A DNA stretch of 64,000 bases from Megasphaera coli (GTDB lineage: Bacteria; Bacillota; Negativicutes; Veillonellales; Megasphaeraceae): the NCBI RefSeq assembly GCF_900095855.1, contig NZ_FMIY01000002.1, positions 549,322-613,321 of the forward strand, written 5' to 3'. Below the pieces are notes generated by a model. It was not told the origin of the DNA and did not search any database. It saw only the letters and a list, made by a program, of their open reading frames with translations. Made by a program: the position numbers and the translations under genes. Every line of letters starts with the position of its first letter. Position 1 is the first letter of the stretch. Below, piece after piece: positions 1 to 8,725 of the stretch.

Positions 1-570
1 GAAAAGTTCAATAGAAGAGGTCGTTCGATCGTAAATACCCTCATAATTGCCGTTAATGCCGAGGGGCCAGTTCATGGGATAGGCACGGATGCCGAGAATA
101 TTTTCGATTTCATCCATCAGATCGAAGGGATTGCGGCCGAAACGGTCGATTTTATTGACAAACGTAAAGATGGGGATTTGCCGTTCCCGGCAAACGCGAA
201 AGAGCTTTTTCGTCTGTTCTTCCACGCCTTTAGCGACGTCGATGAGCATGACCGCACTGTCGGCGGCCATTAAGGTGCGATATGTATCTTCGCTGAAATC
301 CTGGTGGCCGGGTGTATCGAGGATATTGATATGATGCCCTTCGTAGTCGAATTGCAGTACCGAACTCGTTACGGAAATACCGCGCTGTTTTTCAATTTCC
401 ATCCAGTCCGATACGGCATGTTTCGCCGTTTTGCGGGCCTTTACCGAGCCTGCCAGATGAATGGCGCCACCGTAGAGAAGAAGTTTTTCCGTCAGCGTCG
501 TCTTGCCGGCGTCGGGATGGGAAATGATGGCAAAGGTTCTTCGTTTATTTACTTCGTCTATTAAGGACAT
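1..570 (-). CDS. prfC: Peptide chain release factor 3, N-terminal part (gene runs off the left edge)
   Basis: RF3 is the translational GTPase that removes RF1/RF2 from the ribosome after peptide release. The first 190 codons are visible. They hold the G1 loop (SHPDAGKTT, about residues 17-25), the switch region ([12 protein letters not shown]), the G3 motif DTPGHQDF (about 85-92) and the NKID motif followed by RFGRNPFDL, a combination typical of RF3 rather than EF-G. The ATG at 570 is preceded on the - strand by GAGGTGCTCT, a good ribosome binding site. The C-terminal two thirds lie outside the window. It is one of only two - strand genes left of 23 kb. Confidence 0.95.
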   Translation of the reverse strand, partial: MSLIDEVNKRRTFAIISHPDAGKTTLTEKLLLYGGAIHLAGSVKARKTAKHAVSDWMEIEKQRGISVTSSVLQFDYEGHHINILDTPGHQDFSEDTYRTLMAADSAVMLIDVAKGVEEQTKKLFRVCRERQIPIFTFVNKIDRFGRNPFDLMDEIENILGIRAYPMNWPLGINGNYEGIYDRTTSSIELF

Positions 571-693
571 AGAGCACCTCGTTCAATCGATTTTACAATA
601 TGCAAATTTTATTATATAAGGTTTTTACCATGGCCGCAAGAAAGCATATGCCATCATTATTTTTGACGGATTTATCAAAAACGGCTTCACTTA

Positions 694-702
694 TGCTATA
701 AT
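694..702 (+). promoter_or_regulatory. Extended -10 promoter for the glycosyltransferase gene
   Basis: TGC-TATAAT (694-702) is an extended -10 element 30 bases before the ATG at 733. No convincing -35 hexamer sits 16-18 bases upstream (a TTGACG at 663-668 is too far away), which is common for extended -10 promoters. Confidence 0.55.
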
Positions 703-732
703 AGCTGTATTATTTTCTCGTGAGGTGCGATT

Positions 733-2001
733 ATGAAGATCCTTCATTGTCTTGCTCAGCTCCCTATGAAAACGGGCAGCGGCATATATTATGATACGGT
801 TATTAATCACCTTGCCGAACGGGGACATGAAAATGCGGCCCTCTACGGTGTTCAGGAACCTTTTAGTGTTGAGCTTTCCTGTGTCGCTTCTTTTCCCGTT
901 CGGTTTAATACGGAAACATTACCTTTTCCCATTGCCGGCATGAGTGATGAAATGCCCTATCCGTCGACAGTGTACAGTGAAATGACAAAAAAACAGATCG
1001 GGCAATATATATCCGTTTTTCGCAGTCGCCTGGAAGAGGCGAGCCGCGCCTTTAAACCGGATGTCGTCGTTACGCACCATATCTTTCTTATGACCGGTGT
1101 CGTGCGCGAAGTCTTCCCGGACACCCCGGTTGTCGGGATCAGTCACGGCACGGACTTGCGGCAGGTAAAAAAGCATCCGCGCTTTAAGGAATATTTGACA
1201 AGCGTCCGCAGCCTTGATGCCTATTGGGCTCTCGGTGAAAATGACAAAAAATTGATGTCGCAAATTTTTGAATTGCCGACGGAACGTATTACGGTTATGG
1301 GCGGCGGTTTTAAAGATACCATTTTTTACAGGGAAGCGGTAGGACAGGAAAAGAAAACGCGGCACCGTAATTTGACGCCTCTTGTCGTATATGCAGGAAA
1401 GATTTCCCGTTCCAAGGGCATTTTTGAATTTATTCAGGCTTTCGCCCGGGCACAGAACGAGTTTTCCCACCGTCACGGCACGGCACCGACCAAGCTTTTA
1501 TATATCGGCAACGGGACGGACGGACAGATTGCCGAATTGAAGGCGCTTTCAGGAAACTGTCCGGAAGTAACGTTCATCCCGGCCGTACAGCAGCACGAAT
1601 TGGCGGCCATTTTGCGGCAAGCCGATTTTTATACTCTCCCGTCGTATTACGAAGGCATCGCCTTAACGGCCGTTGAGGCCATGGCTTGCGGATTGCCGGT
1701 GATTACGACGGAAATCATCGGTCTCATGGAGCTCTTGGGACCGGTTGTCAATAAATCGGGCTTTATTGAATACGTCAAACTGCCGCGCCTTTACGAAGTG
1801 GACAAGCCCGTTGCCGAAGATATTCCCGCCTATATTGAACGCCTGAAAGAAGCACTCTTACGCCAATTCGAGCGTTGGGCCGCCGGCGAAGCAATGGATG
1901 CGCCCGTCTGCGCTGCCGTCGACAGTCATTCGTGGCGGCATATTGTAAAGAGAATGGAAAAAGAATTGGAAATACTTGCAAGTAAATGCAAGGCTGATTG
2001 A
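733..2001 (+). CDS. Glycosyltransferase, GT-B fold, family 4-like
   Basis: A 422-residue cytoplasmic sugar transferase. The N-terminal half has the GT-B acceptor-domain start (MKILHCLAQLP) and an ISHGTD segment near 137. The C-terminal half carries the nucleotide-sugar domain: VVYAGKISRSKG (about 218-229), LLYIGNG (about 255), then YYEGIALTAVEAMACGLPV (about 312-330), which contains the E-x7-E signature of GT4 retaining enzymes. Acceptor and donor cannot be read from sequence. The ATG has AGGTG just upstream. The next gene, an MFS transporter, starts only about 35 bases after the stop and may be co-transcribed. Alternative: a nucleotide-sugar-using phosphorylase/synthase of the same fold. Confidence 0.85.
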   Translation: MKILHCLAQLPMKTGSGIYYDTVINHLAERGHENAALYGVQEPFSVELSCVASFPVRFNTETLPFPIAGMSDEMPYPSTVYSEMTKKQIGQYISVFRSRLEEASRAFKPDVVVTHHIFLMTGVVREVFPDTPVVGISHGTDLRQVKKHPRFKEYLTSVRSLDAYWALGENDKKLMSQIFELPTERITVMGGGFKDTIFYREAVGQEKKTRHRNLTPLVVYAGKISRSKGIFEFIQAFARAQNEFSHRHGTAPTKLLYIGNGTDGQIAELKALSGNCPEVTFIPAVQQHELAAILRQADFYTLPSYYEGIALTAVEAMACGLPVITTEIIGLMELLGPVVNKSGFIEYVKLPRLYEVDKPVAEDIPAYIERLKEALLRQFERWAAGEAMDAPVCAAVDSHSWRHIVKRMEKELEILASKCKAD

Positions 2002-2036
2002 TAGACCGCAGATATATCAATAAGGAGGTGAGATAC

Positions 2037-3233
2037 GTGTCCGACGGAACATCTCTTTGGACGCGAAGCTTTATTTTAATGACCGTTGCCAACGGCCTGC
2101 TTTTTGCCAATTTTCATGCCCTCGTGCCTACAATGGCCATGTATGCCGCATCCTTAGGTGCGACGGGCGGTGAAATCGGAATTATTACGGGCATCTTTGC
2201 CATATCCGCCATTTTTGTGCGTCTATTTACAGAAAATTTGGTGCAAAAGTGGGGCAGGAAACGCTGCTTTTTTGCAGGTCTCGGCCTGTCTCTGGCAGCG
2301 ACGGTATCTTATATGGAATTCACCGGTTTTTCTACACTCCTCACGGCGCGTATCGTTCACGGCTTCGGCTTCGGTCTGGGCACGACTTTTGCCGCCGCCC
2401 TGGCTGTTGATATTATACCGCCTGCGCACAGAGGCGAAGGGCTGGGCTACTTCGGTCTGGGCAACACCATTTCCATGGGCGCTTCGCCGGCCGTCGGCGT
2501 CGCCGTCCTGACATCGCTCGGTGCGGGTGCTCTTTTCGGCATATCCGCCGTAGCCATAGCATCATCTCTTTTCCTCTTTTGGATTTGTCTGCGTCATAAG
2601 ACGGCACCGCCCGTACCGAAACGGACGGAGCATATATCCCTGCGGGAGCGGCTGATCGTCAGGGGAACGGCGTGGAACGCTTTGTTTTCGGCCCTCTTCG
2701 GTTTCGGCTTCGGCAGCGTGAATGCTTATTTACCCATGACGGCACTGGAATTGGGCATTGAAGGAAGCGGTCTCTTCTTTGTCGTCGGAACCGTATTTAC
2801 CTTCTTGTCCCGCCTCTTCGGCGGCCGTATTTACGACAGGCACGGTGCCTTCTTCGTCATCCTGCCGGGGGCCGCTTTGATGGCTCTCTCCATCTTTATT
2901 GTCCTTTTGTCGCACTCCCTCGCCATGCTTCTTTTTGCCTCCGTCTTTTACGGCTTCGGTGCGGGCCTGCTTATGCCGTCTCTCATGGCGGCTCTCTTCA
3001 GTTCCGTCACACCGGAACGGCGCAACAGCGCAAGCGCGACCTTTTACAATATGATGGACCTGGGAACGTCCCTAGGCATCGTTTTCTTGGGCACCCTGGC
3101 GGGTATGATCGGTTATATCCGTATCTTGGATGTTGTTTTGGCGGAACTCCTCATCTTCAGCGGTCTTATTCTCTTATTACACCGCCGCAAGGGCAATACC
3201 GATAATATTATAGAAGAAAAAGACTTGATATGA
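2037..3233 (+). CDS. Major facilitator superfamily transporter
   Basis: A 398-residue membrane protein with about twelve hydrophobic helices in two halves. The loop after helix 2 reads FTENLVQKWGRKRCF, a variant of the MFS motif A, and a second GGRIYDRHG motif lies in the C-terminal half (about 262-271). The GTG at 2037 was chosen because AAGGAGGTG (2022-2030) lies 6 bases upstream; an in-frame ATG at 1998 overlaps the preceding stop and has no binding site. The substrate is unknown; the sequence resembles drug/metabolite efflux members. Tight spacing to the upstream glycosyltransferase suggests one transcript. Confidence 0.85.
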   Translation: MSDGTSLWTRSFILMTVANGLLFANFHALVPTMAMYAASLGATGGEIGIITGIFAISAIFVRLFTENLVQKWGRKRCFFAGLGLSLAATVSYMEFTGFSTLLTARIVHGFGFGLGTTFAAALAVDIIPPAHRGEGLGYFGLGNTISMGASPAVGVAVLTSLGAGALFGISAVAIASSLFLFWICLRHKTAPPVPKRTEHISLRERLIVRGTAWNALFSALFGFGFGSVNAYLPMTALELGIEGSGLFFVVGTVFTFLSRLFGGRIYDRHGAFFVILPGAALMALSIFIVLLSHSLAMLLFASVFYGFGAGLLMPSLMAALFSSVTPERRNSASATFYNMMDLGTSLGIVFLGTLAGMIGYIRILDVVLAELLIFSGLILLLHRRKGNTDNIIEEKDLI

Positions 3234-3275
3234 TTTAAATACATGCTTTCTTTTTATTCCGTGCAATTAATATAA

Positions 3276-3304
3276 TTTACAGCTTTTTAAATATAACTTA
3301 TAAT
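3276..3304 (+). promoter_or_regulatory. Sigma-A type promoter for alr
   Basis: TTTACA (3276-3281), a 17-base spacer and TATAAT (3299-3304) lie in an AT-rich gap about 74 bases before the alr start codon. Spacing is ideal and the -10 is consensus. Confidence 0.7.
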
Positions 3305-3377
3305 TTAATGTAAAAGAAAGTAATTTATTCCCTATTGTGAATTATAAGGTATCAATGCAAAAAGGAGGGTGCTGTAA

Positions 3378-4583
3378 ATGACTCGGCCTACGATTGAAGA
3401 ATGTACGGAAAATTATACGAAGAGACCTGTCTGGGCGGAAATTGACTTGGACAGGGCGGCAGGCAATATGCGGGAAATTCGCCGTATTACCGGCTCGAAC
3501 CGCCTCATCACGGCCGTCGTCAAGGCGGATGCTTACGGCCACGGCGCCGTCATGCTGGCCAAGACGTTTCTTGCGAACGGTGCGAACCGCTTGGCCGTAT
3601 CGAGCCTCGACGAAGGTGTTGAACTGCGGCAGGCGAAGATTGATGCTCCCATTCTCATCTTAGGCCACACGGCAGGAGAACGGGCGAAAGAACTCATTGA
3701 AAACGATATTGATGCCGCCGTCTTTACTTATGCCGACAGCAAAGCTTTTTCCGATATGGCCGTCACACTGGGAAGGAAAGTAAGACTTCACATTGCCGTA
3801 GATACGGGCATGTGCCGTATAGGTTATGTGCCGTGCCCCGATGCGGTTGCGGATGTGAAGCGTATATCCGAATTGCCGAACGTCGTCATGGAAGGTATAT
3901 TTACTCATTTCAGTGAAGCCGATATAAAAGATAAAACCTGGGCGCATGAACAATACGGCCGCTTTTCCGATTTTATCGAAAAATTGGCGGCCGCAGGCGT
4001 GACCTTCAACGTATGCCATTGCTGCAACAGTGCGGGCACGTTGGAACTGCCTGATTTCCATTTGGATATGATCAGACCGGGTATCATTCAGTACGGATAT
4101 GATGCCTCTTCAGAAGTCCTTGTCGACTCGAACAAAATTAAACCGGTCATGAGTCTTCACTGTTGCATTACTCATGTAAAAACTATAGGCAAGGGAGATG
4201 CCGTCGGCTACGGCCGTCATTTTAAGGCGGACGGGCCGGTGAAAGTCGCAACATTGCCTATCGGCTATGCCGACGGGTATGCCCGCGGCCTGTCACAAAA
4301 GACGGATGTTCTGATTCACGGCAAACGGGCACGGCAGATCGGCAATATCTGTATGGATCAGTGCATGGTTGACGTGACACATATACCGGACGTCAAGGTC
4401 GGCGATGAAGTTGTTCTCTTCGGCGAACAGGGTGATGCGTCCATTCCCGTTACGGAGCTGACGGACAAGCTGCAAACGATCGTCCACGAACTCACTTGTA
4501 ATATCAACCGGCGCGTGCCGCGCCTCTACGTTTCGGGCGGCAAAATTATAAAGCGCCAGGAGTATTTGATGTACAAGGAGTGA
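3378..4583 (+). CDS. alr: Alanine racemase
   Basis: PLP enzyme that interconverts L- and D-alanine and supplies D-Ala for peptidoglycan. At 401 residues it is slightly longer than the usual 360-390 because of a short N-terminal extension before RPVWAEIDLDRA. The PLP lysine is K49 in VVKADAYGHG. The second catalytic region is AVGYGRHF (about residue 275), followed by PIGYADGYARG and the C-terminal NINRRVPRLY. A strong AAGGAGGGTG precedes the ATG at 3378. The gene has its own promoter and is followed by an intrinsic terminator, so it looks monocistronic. Confidence 0.96.
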   Translation: MTRPTIEECTENYTKRPVWAEIDLDRAAGNMREIRRITGSNRLITAVVKADAYGHGAVMLAKTFLANGANRLAVSSLDEGVELRQAKIDAPILILGHTAGERAKELIENDIDAAVFTYADSKAFSDMAVTLGRKVRLHIAVDTGMCRIGYVPCPDAVADVKRISELPNVVMEGIFTHFSEADIKDKTWAHEQYGRFSDFIEKLAAAGVTFNVCHCCNSAGTLELPDFHLDMIRPGIIQYGYDASSEVLVDSNKIKPVMSLHCCITHVKTIGKGDAVGYGRHFKADGPVKVATLPIGYADGYARGLSQKTDVLIHGKRARQIGNICMDQCMVDVTHIPDVKVGDEVVLFGEQGDASIPVTELTDKLQTIVHELTCNINRRVPRLYVSGGKIIKRQEYLMYKE

Positions 4584-4596
4584 GAACGGTTATGAG

Positions 4597-4631
4597 GGCA
4601 GTCTCCACGCGTGTCGGAGGCTGTCTTTTTT
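4597..4631 (+). terminator. Intrinsic terminator after alr
   Basis: GGCAGTCTCC (4597-4606) pairs with GGAGGCTGTC (4616-4625), with G-U pairs, around a 9-base loop, and is followed by six T. Confidence 0.85.
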
Positions 4632-4662
4632 ATAACAAAACTATATAGAGGGAGAGAAGTAT

Positions 4663-5922
4663 ATGGAAGGATTTCAAGCATTTTTAACTGCAACACCTGT
4701 ATTTGCGCTCTTTATTTTATGTGTGCTTTACGCAATCGGCGAGTTCGTCGGAACCTATACGAAAGCATGGATCCCGTCGGTTTTCGTCATTGCTGTTTTG
4801 TTTCTCGTCGGCTACTGGACGGTTCTGCCGAAGGACATCGTCAAAATCGGCGGCTTGGGTGCTCCTTTAGGCGGTATTGTTGCCATCATGGTCATCATCG
4901 TTCACATGGGTACGGCCATCAGTTTGAAAGAACTGGGTAAACAGTGGCGCATTATTCTCATCTGCCTGGCAGGCCTTGCCGGCATGATCGCCCTTTGCTT
5001 GGCACTGGGGTTTGTCAACGTCATCGATTTCAACTATATCATTGCGGGCTTACCGCCTTTGACAGGAGGTATCGTCGCGGCGACCATGATGCAGGCGGCA
5101 GCGCAAGCCGCAGGCTTGGAAAAAGTTGCCGTATTGGCTATTTGCATGTATGTTTGCCAGGGCTTTGCCGGCTATCCCTTAACCGCCATTATGCTAAAAA
5201 AAGAAGGCAACAGGCTCCTTGGCGCATACAGAAGCGGCGCCGTTACGGATCCGGGTACAGAGGGAAAGATCGATGAAGAAAACGGGAATCTCGTCGCTGA
5301 AGAGGAAACTCCCAAGAAGAAATTCTTTCCGTCCGTGCCGGACAAATACTATTCCGTTACCTATTCGCTTGCGACGATTTGCCTTATTGCGACACTTTGT
5401 ATCGTCGTCAGCAACTGGACGAAGACTTTCTTGGGTCCCTATGCGATTAATGCTGCCGTCTTGGGCCTTATTTTCGGTATTATCGCGACGGAGCTCGGCT
5501 TCCTGCGCAAGAATATTCTCGTTCAGAACGGCTGCTTTAACTTCATCATGTTCGTCGTCATGATCTTCATCTTTAACGGTCTGAGCGGTGCAACACCGGC
5601 TTTATTGGCGGAAATCCTCGGTCCTATGGTTCTGATTATCGTCGTCGGTGTCGCCGGCATGATCATTTTGTCGTACCTGGCGTCGAAGGTACTGAAAATC
5701 AGCCCGTACATCGGTATTGCAGCAAGCCTGACAGCTTTGTACGGCTTCCCGCCGAATTATGTGCTTACGGATGAATGCGCCTCGGCCTTGGCGAAGACGA
5801 GAGAAGAAAAGCAGTTTCTCATGGATGAAATGCTGCCGCAAATGATCATCGGCGGTTTCGTAACCGTTACGATTACATCCGTCATCATTGCGTCCCTCTT
5901 TATTCCGCTCCTCGTTCCGTAA
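4663..5922 (+). CDS. Uncharacterised polytopic membrane carrier (possibly a carboxylate or amino-acid transporter)
   Basis: A 419-residue protein with about ten to twelve hydrophobic segments in two similar halves, split by a hydrophilic charged stretch at about 190-225 (includes EEETPKKKFFP). Glycine-rich GGLGAPLGGIVAIM (about 66-79) and PPLTGGIVAATMMQAAAQAAG (about 128-148) may form discontinuous helices, as in ion-coupled carriers with an inverted repeat. The next gene is an M20 amidohydrolase 31 bases downstream, so this is plausibly uptake of an N-acylated or dipeptide-like substrate that the hydrolase cleaves. I do not recognise a named family with certainty; a sodium/glutamate-symporter-like fold is one guess. 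GGGAGAG precedes the ATG. Confidence 0.6.
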   Translation: MEGFQAFLTATPVFALFILCVLYAIGEFVGTYTKAWIPSVFVIAVLFLVGYWTVLPKDIVKIGGLGAPLGGIVAIMVIIVHMGTAISLKELGKQWRIILICLAGLAGMIALCLALGFVNVIDFNYIIAGLPPLTGGIVAATMMQAAAQAAGLEKVAVLAICMYVCQGFAGYPLTAIMLKKEGNRLLGAYRSGAVTDPGTEGKIDEENGNLVAEEETPKKKFFPSVPDKYYSVTYSLATICLIATLCIVVSNWTKTFLGPYAINAAVLGLIFGIIATELGFLRKNILVQNGCFNFIMFVVMIFIFNGLSGATPALLAEILGPMVLIIVVGVAGMIILSYLASKVLKISPYIGIAASLTALYGFPPNYVLTDECASALAKTREEKQFLMDEMLPQMIIGGFVTVTITSVIIASLFIPLLVP

Positions 5923-5953
5923 GGATAAACAGGCCTAGATAGGGGGACAGTAA

Positions 5954-7132
5954 ATGAATTTCAAAGAGAAAATGCATGAAATTACGTCATATGTCATCGA
6001 CATACGCCGCGAGTTTCACCAATATCCCGAGCTCAGCATGGAAGAACGGGAAACGACGAAACGCATTGCGGCAAAGCTTGAAGAACTGGGTATTCCGTAT
6101 GAAATCAACGAAAAGAATCGGACCGGTCTCGTAGGTGTTATTAAGGGCGGCAACCCCGGTAAGGCCGTAGCCCTGCGCGCCGACATTGACGCTCTGCCCG
6201 TTACGGAAGACACGGGCCTGCCGTTTACGTCGAAAAACGCAGGCGTCATGCACGCCTGCGGCCATGACAATCACATTGCCATGCTTTTAGGCGCGGCAAA
6301 GCTCCTTCGGTCCGTTCAGGAAGAGATTTGCGGTACTGTGTATCTCGTTTTCCAGCCGGCCGAAGAAATCGGTACGGGAGCGCCGTATATGATGGAGTTC
6401 GGCGACTGGTTCTCCAAGTGCGGCGCCATCTTCGGCGCACACATTTGGGGCACCTTGCCTGCCGGCAAGGTAGGAACGCGTACGGGTGAGACCATGGCGG
6501 CGACGGAAAAATTCGTTATCCGTATTTCGGGAAAACAGTCGCACGGCTCACAGCCGCAGCTCGGCATAGATGCCGTATATATTGCGGCGGCGACGGTCAT
6601 GAATCTGCAGGCCGTTATGTCAAGACAGATGAGTCCCTTTGATTCGGTTGTTTTCACGGTCGGTGTCATAAAGGCCGGCGATCGGTGGAATATTGTCGGC
6701 GGCGAAGCTGTTATTGAAGGAACCGTACGCCATTTTAACAACGAGTTGAGCCGCAAGATAAAAGCATCGATGGAACGGATTGCGCAGCACACGGCCGAAG
6801 CGTACGGTGCAACGGCCTCGTTGACCTATGAGCAGCTCGTGCCGCCGACGATAAATGATGCTGCCTGCACGGAATGCGTGGAAAAGGCCGTTAAAGAGGT
6901 GCTCGGCGAAGAGGCGTTTTTTGGATGCGAAAAAAATATGGGCAGTGAAGATTTTGCCTATTACGAACAGGAAAAGTGCGGCTGTTATTTCTTCATAGGC
7001 ACGTATAACGAAGAAAAGGGGACAGTCTACTCCAATCACAGCAATCACTTTACATCCGATGAGGATGTGCTGACCGGCGGTGCCGCCGTATATGCGCAGG
7101 CGGCGGTGTCATGGCTTGAAGGGAATAAGTAG
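5954..7132 (+). CDS. M20D family amidohydrolase (N-acyl amino acid hydrolase type)
   Basis: A 392-residue cytoplasmic metallohydrolase of the IAA-amino-acid hydrolase/hippurate hydrolase group. Metal and catalytic motifs are visible: LRADIDALP (about 74-82), MHACGHDNHI (about 97-106), QPAEEIGTGA (about 133-142), a dimerisation domain beginning KQSHGSQPQ (about 194), and the C-terminal NMGSEDFAYY (about 328). AGGGGG lies before the ATG. Position behind a membrane carrier suggests a shared catabolic or salvage role. The exact acyl substrate cannot be predicted; aminoacylase and indole-acetyl-amino acid hydrolase share these motifs. Confidence 0.88.
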   Translation: MNFKEKMHEITSYVIDIRREFHQYPELSMEERETTKRIAAKLEELGIPYEINEKNRTGLVGVIKGGNPGKAVALRADIDALPVTEDTGLPFTSKNAGVMHACGHDNHIAMLLGAAKLLRSVQEEICGTVYLVFQPAEEIGTGAPYMMEFGDWFSKCGAIFGAHIWGTLPAGKVGTRTGETMAATEKFVIRISGKQSHGSQPQLGIDAVYIAAATVMNLQAVMSRQMSPFDSVVFTVGVIKAGDRWNIVGGEAVIEGTVRHFNNELSRKIKASMERIAQHTAEAYGATASLTYEQLVPPTINDAACTECVEKAVKEVLGEEAFFGCEKNMGSEDFAYYEQEKCGCYFFIGTYNEEKGTVYSNHSNHFTSDEDVLTGGAAVYAQAAVSWLEGNK

Positions 7133-7137
7133 AAATA

Positions 7138-7167
7138 TTGGAATATAGGCGCATTATCTGGTATACT
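7138..7167 (+). promoter_or_regulatory. Promoter of the thiC leader
   Basis: TTGGAA (7138-7143), an 18-base spacer and an extended -10 TGG-TATACT (-10 hexamer at 7162-7167) lie just before the TPP aptamer, which would place the transcription start at about 7174. Confidence 0.65.
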
Positions 7168-7184
7168 GGAACAAATAGAATACA

Positions 7185-7274
7185 GAGAAGCTAGGGGAGC
7201 CGTTTATTCGGCTGAGAAAAGATACTTTGACCCTTTCACCTGATGTAGATAATCCTACCGTAGGGAAGCTTGAC
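7185..7274 (+). ncRNA. TPP riboswitch (THI element)
   Basis: Conserved THI-box pieces are present in order: GGGGAGCC, CGGCTGAGAA, GACCCTTTCACCTGAT, then GATAATCCTACCGTAGGGAA. The P1 helix is formed by AAGCT (7188-7192) and AGCTT (7267-7271). The RNA binds thiamine pyrophosphate and should lower expression of the downstream thiC through the terminator at 7294-7324. Confidence 0.95.
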
Positions 7275-7293
7275 CTTGTTTTGTATGAGAAAA

Positions 7294-7324
7294 CGGCTTA
7301 CCTATAGAGGTGAGCCGCTTTTTT
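7294..7324 (+). terminator. TPP-riboswitch terminator (expression platform)
   Basis: CGGCTTACC (7294-7302) pairs with GGTGAGCCG (7309-7317) and is followed by a T-rich run, ending before the thiC ribosome binding site. This indicates transcriptional attenuation when TPP is bound. Confidence 0.88.
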
Positions 7325-7344
7325 GTACAAATAAGGAGGTTGTG

Positions 7345-8646
7345 ATGATGTATACGACACAAATGGATGCAGCCCGTAAAGGGATTGTAACGAAGGAAAT
7401 GGAGGTAGTCGCGGCGAAAGAGCGGTTGCCCCTATCGGAACTCATGGAACTTATGGCAACAGGGAAGGTGATTATTCCGGCCAACAAGGCACATACGGCT
7501 TTATCACCCGAGGCGGTCGGGGCGAAATGCCGCACGAAGGTCAACGTAAATCTCGGTATTTCCAAGGACTGTTCCGATTACGAGGAAGAGCTGCAAAAGG
7601 TACAAAACGCCATTTCCATGAAGGCCGAATCCATTATGGATCTCAGCAATTTCGGCAAGACACGCGAGTTCCGGCAGCGCCTCGTCGCCATGTCGACAGC
7701 CATGATTGGTACGGTTCCCATGTATGATGCCGTGGGTATGGTAGAAAAGGATCTGAAAGATATTTCCACAGACGAGTTTTTTGCAGTTGTCGAACAGCAT
7801 GCGGCGGACGGTGTTGATTTTATGACCATTCATTGCGGTATGAACCGTAAAACGGCGGAACGCATTAAGGCCAATCCGCGTTTGACGAACATCGTGTCTC
7901 GCGGCGGTTCTTTGTTGTTTGCGTGGATGGAGATGAATAATCGGGAAAATCCCTTTTATGAGTATTACGACAGGCTCCTCGATATTTGCGAGGCCCATGA
8001 CGTGACGCTCAGTCTCGGCGACGCGTGCCGCCCCGGGTGCACGCACGACGCGACGGACGCCGCCCAGATAGAAGAACTCATTACGCTCGGCGAGCTTACA
8101 AAGCGCGCCTGGGAACGGAACGTACAAGTCATGATAGAAGGGCCGGGCCACATGGTACTCACGGAAATTGCAGCCAATATGAAGCTGGAAAAAAGGCTTT
8201 GTTACGACGCGCCTTTTTATGTACTCGGGCCGCTCGTGACGGATATTGCGCCCGGCTACGATCATATTACAAGCGCTATCGGCGGAGCTGTCGCCGGTTC
8301 GTGCGGTGCCGATTTCCTTTGTTACGTCACGCCGGCGGAACACTTGCGCCTGCCCGATGTAAATGATGTGAAGGAAGGCATTGTAGCGGCCCGTATTGCG
8401 GCACATGCGGCAGATTTGGCCAAAGGAATTCCCGGTGCCCAGGATTGGGATGACGCCATGAGCAAGGCACGCGTGGAAGTGGATTTTGAAACGATGATAT
8501 CCCTGGCCATCGATCCCGTAAAGGCGCGGGCATATTATGAATCGAGCACGCCCGAATGTGAAGGAACCTGCACGATGTGCGGCAAAATGTGCCCGGCCCG
8601 GACAATGAAGAAAATCCTGGCCGGCGAAGACGTGTCTATTCGTTAA
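7345..8646 (+). CDS. thiC: Phosphomethylpyrimidine synthase
   Basis: Radical-SAM enzyme that converts aminoimidazole ribotide to hydroxymethylpyrimidine phosphate, the pyrimidine half of thiamine. The C-terminal iron-sulfur motif is CTMCGKMC (about 410-417 of 433), with CEGTC just before it. Other landmarks are [11 protein letters not shown] and MIEGPGHM. The protein is the short bacterial form without the N-terminal extension seen in Proteobacteria. AAGGAGG (7333-7339) precedes two adjacent ATG codons at 7345 and 7348; either may be used. An upstream in-frame TTG at 7270 is rejected because it lies inside the aptamer. Regulation is by the TPP riboswitch. Confidence 0.97.
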   Translation: MMYTTQMDAARKGIVTKEMEVVAAKERLPLSELMELMATGKVIIPANKAHTALSPEAVGAKCRTKVNVNLGISKDCSDYEEELQKVQNAISMKAESIMDLSNFGKTREFRQRLVAMSTAMIGTVPMYDAVGMVEKDLKDISTDEFFAVVEQHAADGVDFMTIHCGMNRKTAERIKANPRLTNIVSRGGSLLFAWMEMNNRENPFYEYYDRLLDICEAHDVTLSLGDACRPGCTHDATDAAQIEELITLGELTKRAWERNVQVMIEGPGHMVLTEIAANMKLEKRLCYDAPFYVLGPLVTDIAPGYDHITSAIGGAVAGSCGADFLCYVTPAEHLRLPDVNDVKEGIVAARIAAHAADLAKGIPGAQDWDDAMSKARVEVDFETMISLAIDPVKARAYYESSTPECEGTCTMCGKMCPARTMKKILAGEDVSIR

Positions 8647-8681
8647 AGACGACAGTCTTTCTCAAGTCTTGTATGTTTACG

Positions 8682-8718
8682 CCGCCTCCTGTATGATATA
8701 CACATAGACAGGAGGCGG
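8682..8718 (+). promoter_or_regulatory. Perfect 11-bp hairpin that hides the ribosome binding site of the next gene
   Basis: CCGCCTCCTGT (8682-8692) is exactly complementary to ACAGGAGGCGG (8708-8718). The right arm contains AGGAGG, the ribosome binding site for the ATG at 8726. A possible extended -10 (TGA-TATACA, 8694-8702) sits in the loop, so a transcript starting there would lack the left arm and have a free site, whereas read-through from thiC would be folded shut. The tail has only four T, so it is a weak terminator. Confidence 0.6.
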
Positions 8719-8725
8719 TGTTTTG

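Noticed and set aside
663-668. TTGACG as -35 of the glycosyltransferase promoter
   Set aside because: The spacer to TATAAT would be 28 bases.
7270-7344. Longer thiC start at a TTG
   Set aside because: It lies in the TPP aptamer and terminator; the true ribosome binding site is at 7333-7339.
7504-8406. 300-residue - strand ORF
   Set aside because: Antisense shadow of thiC.
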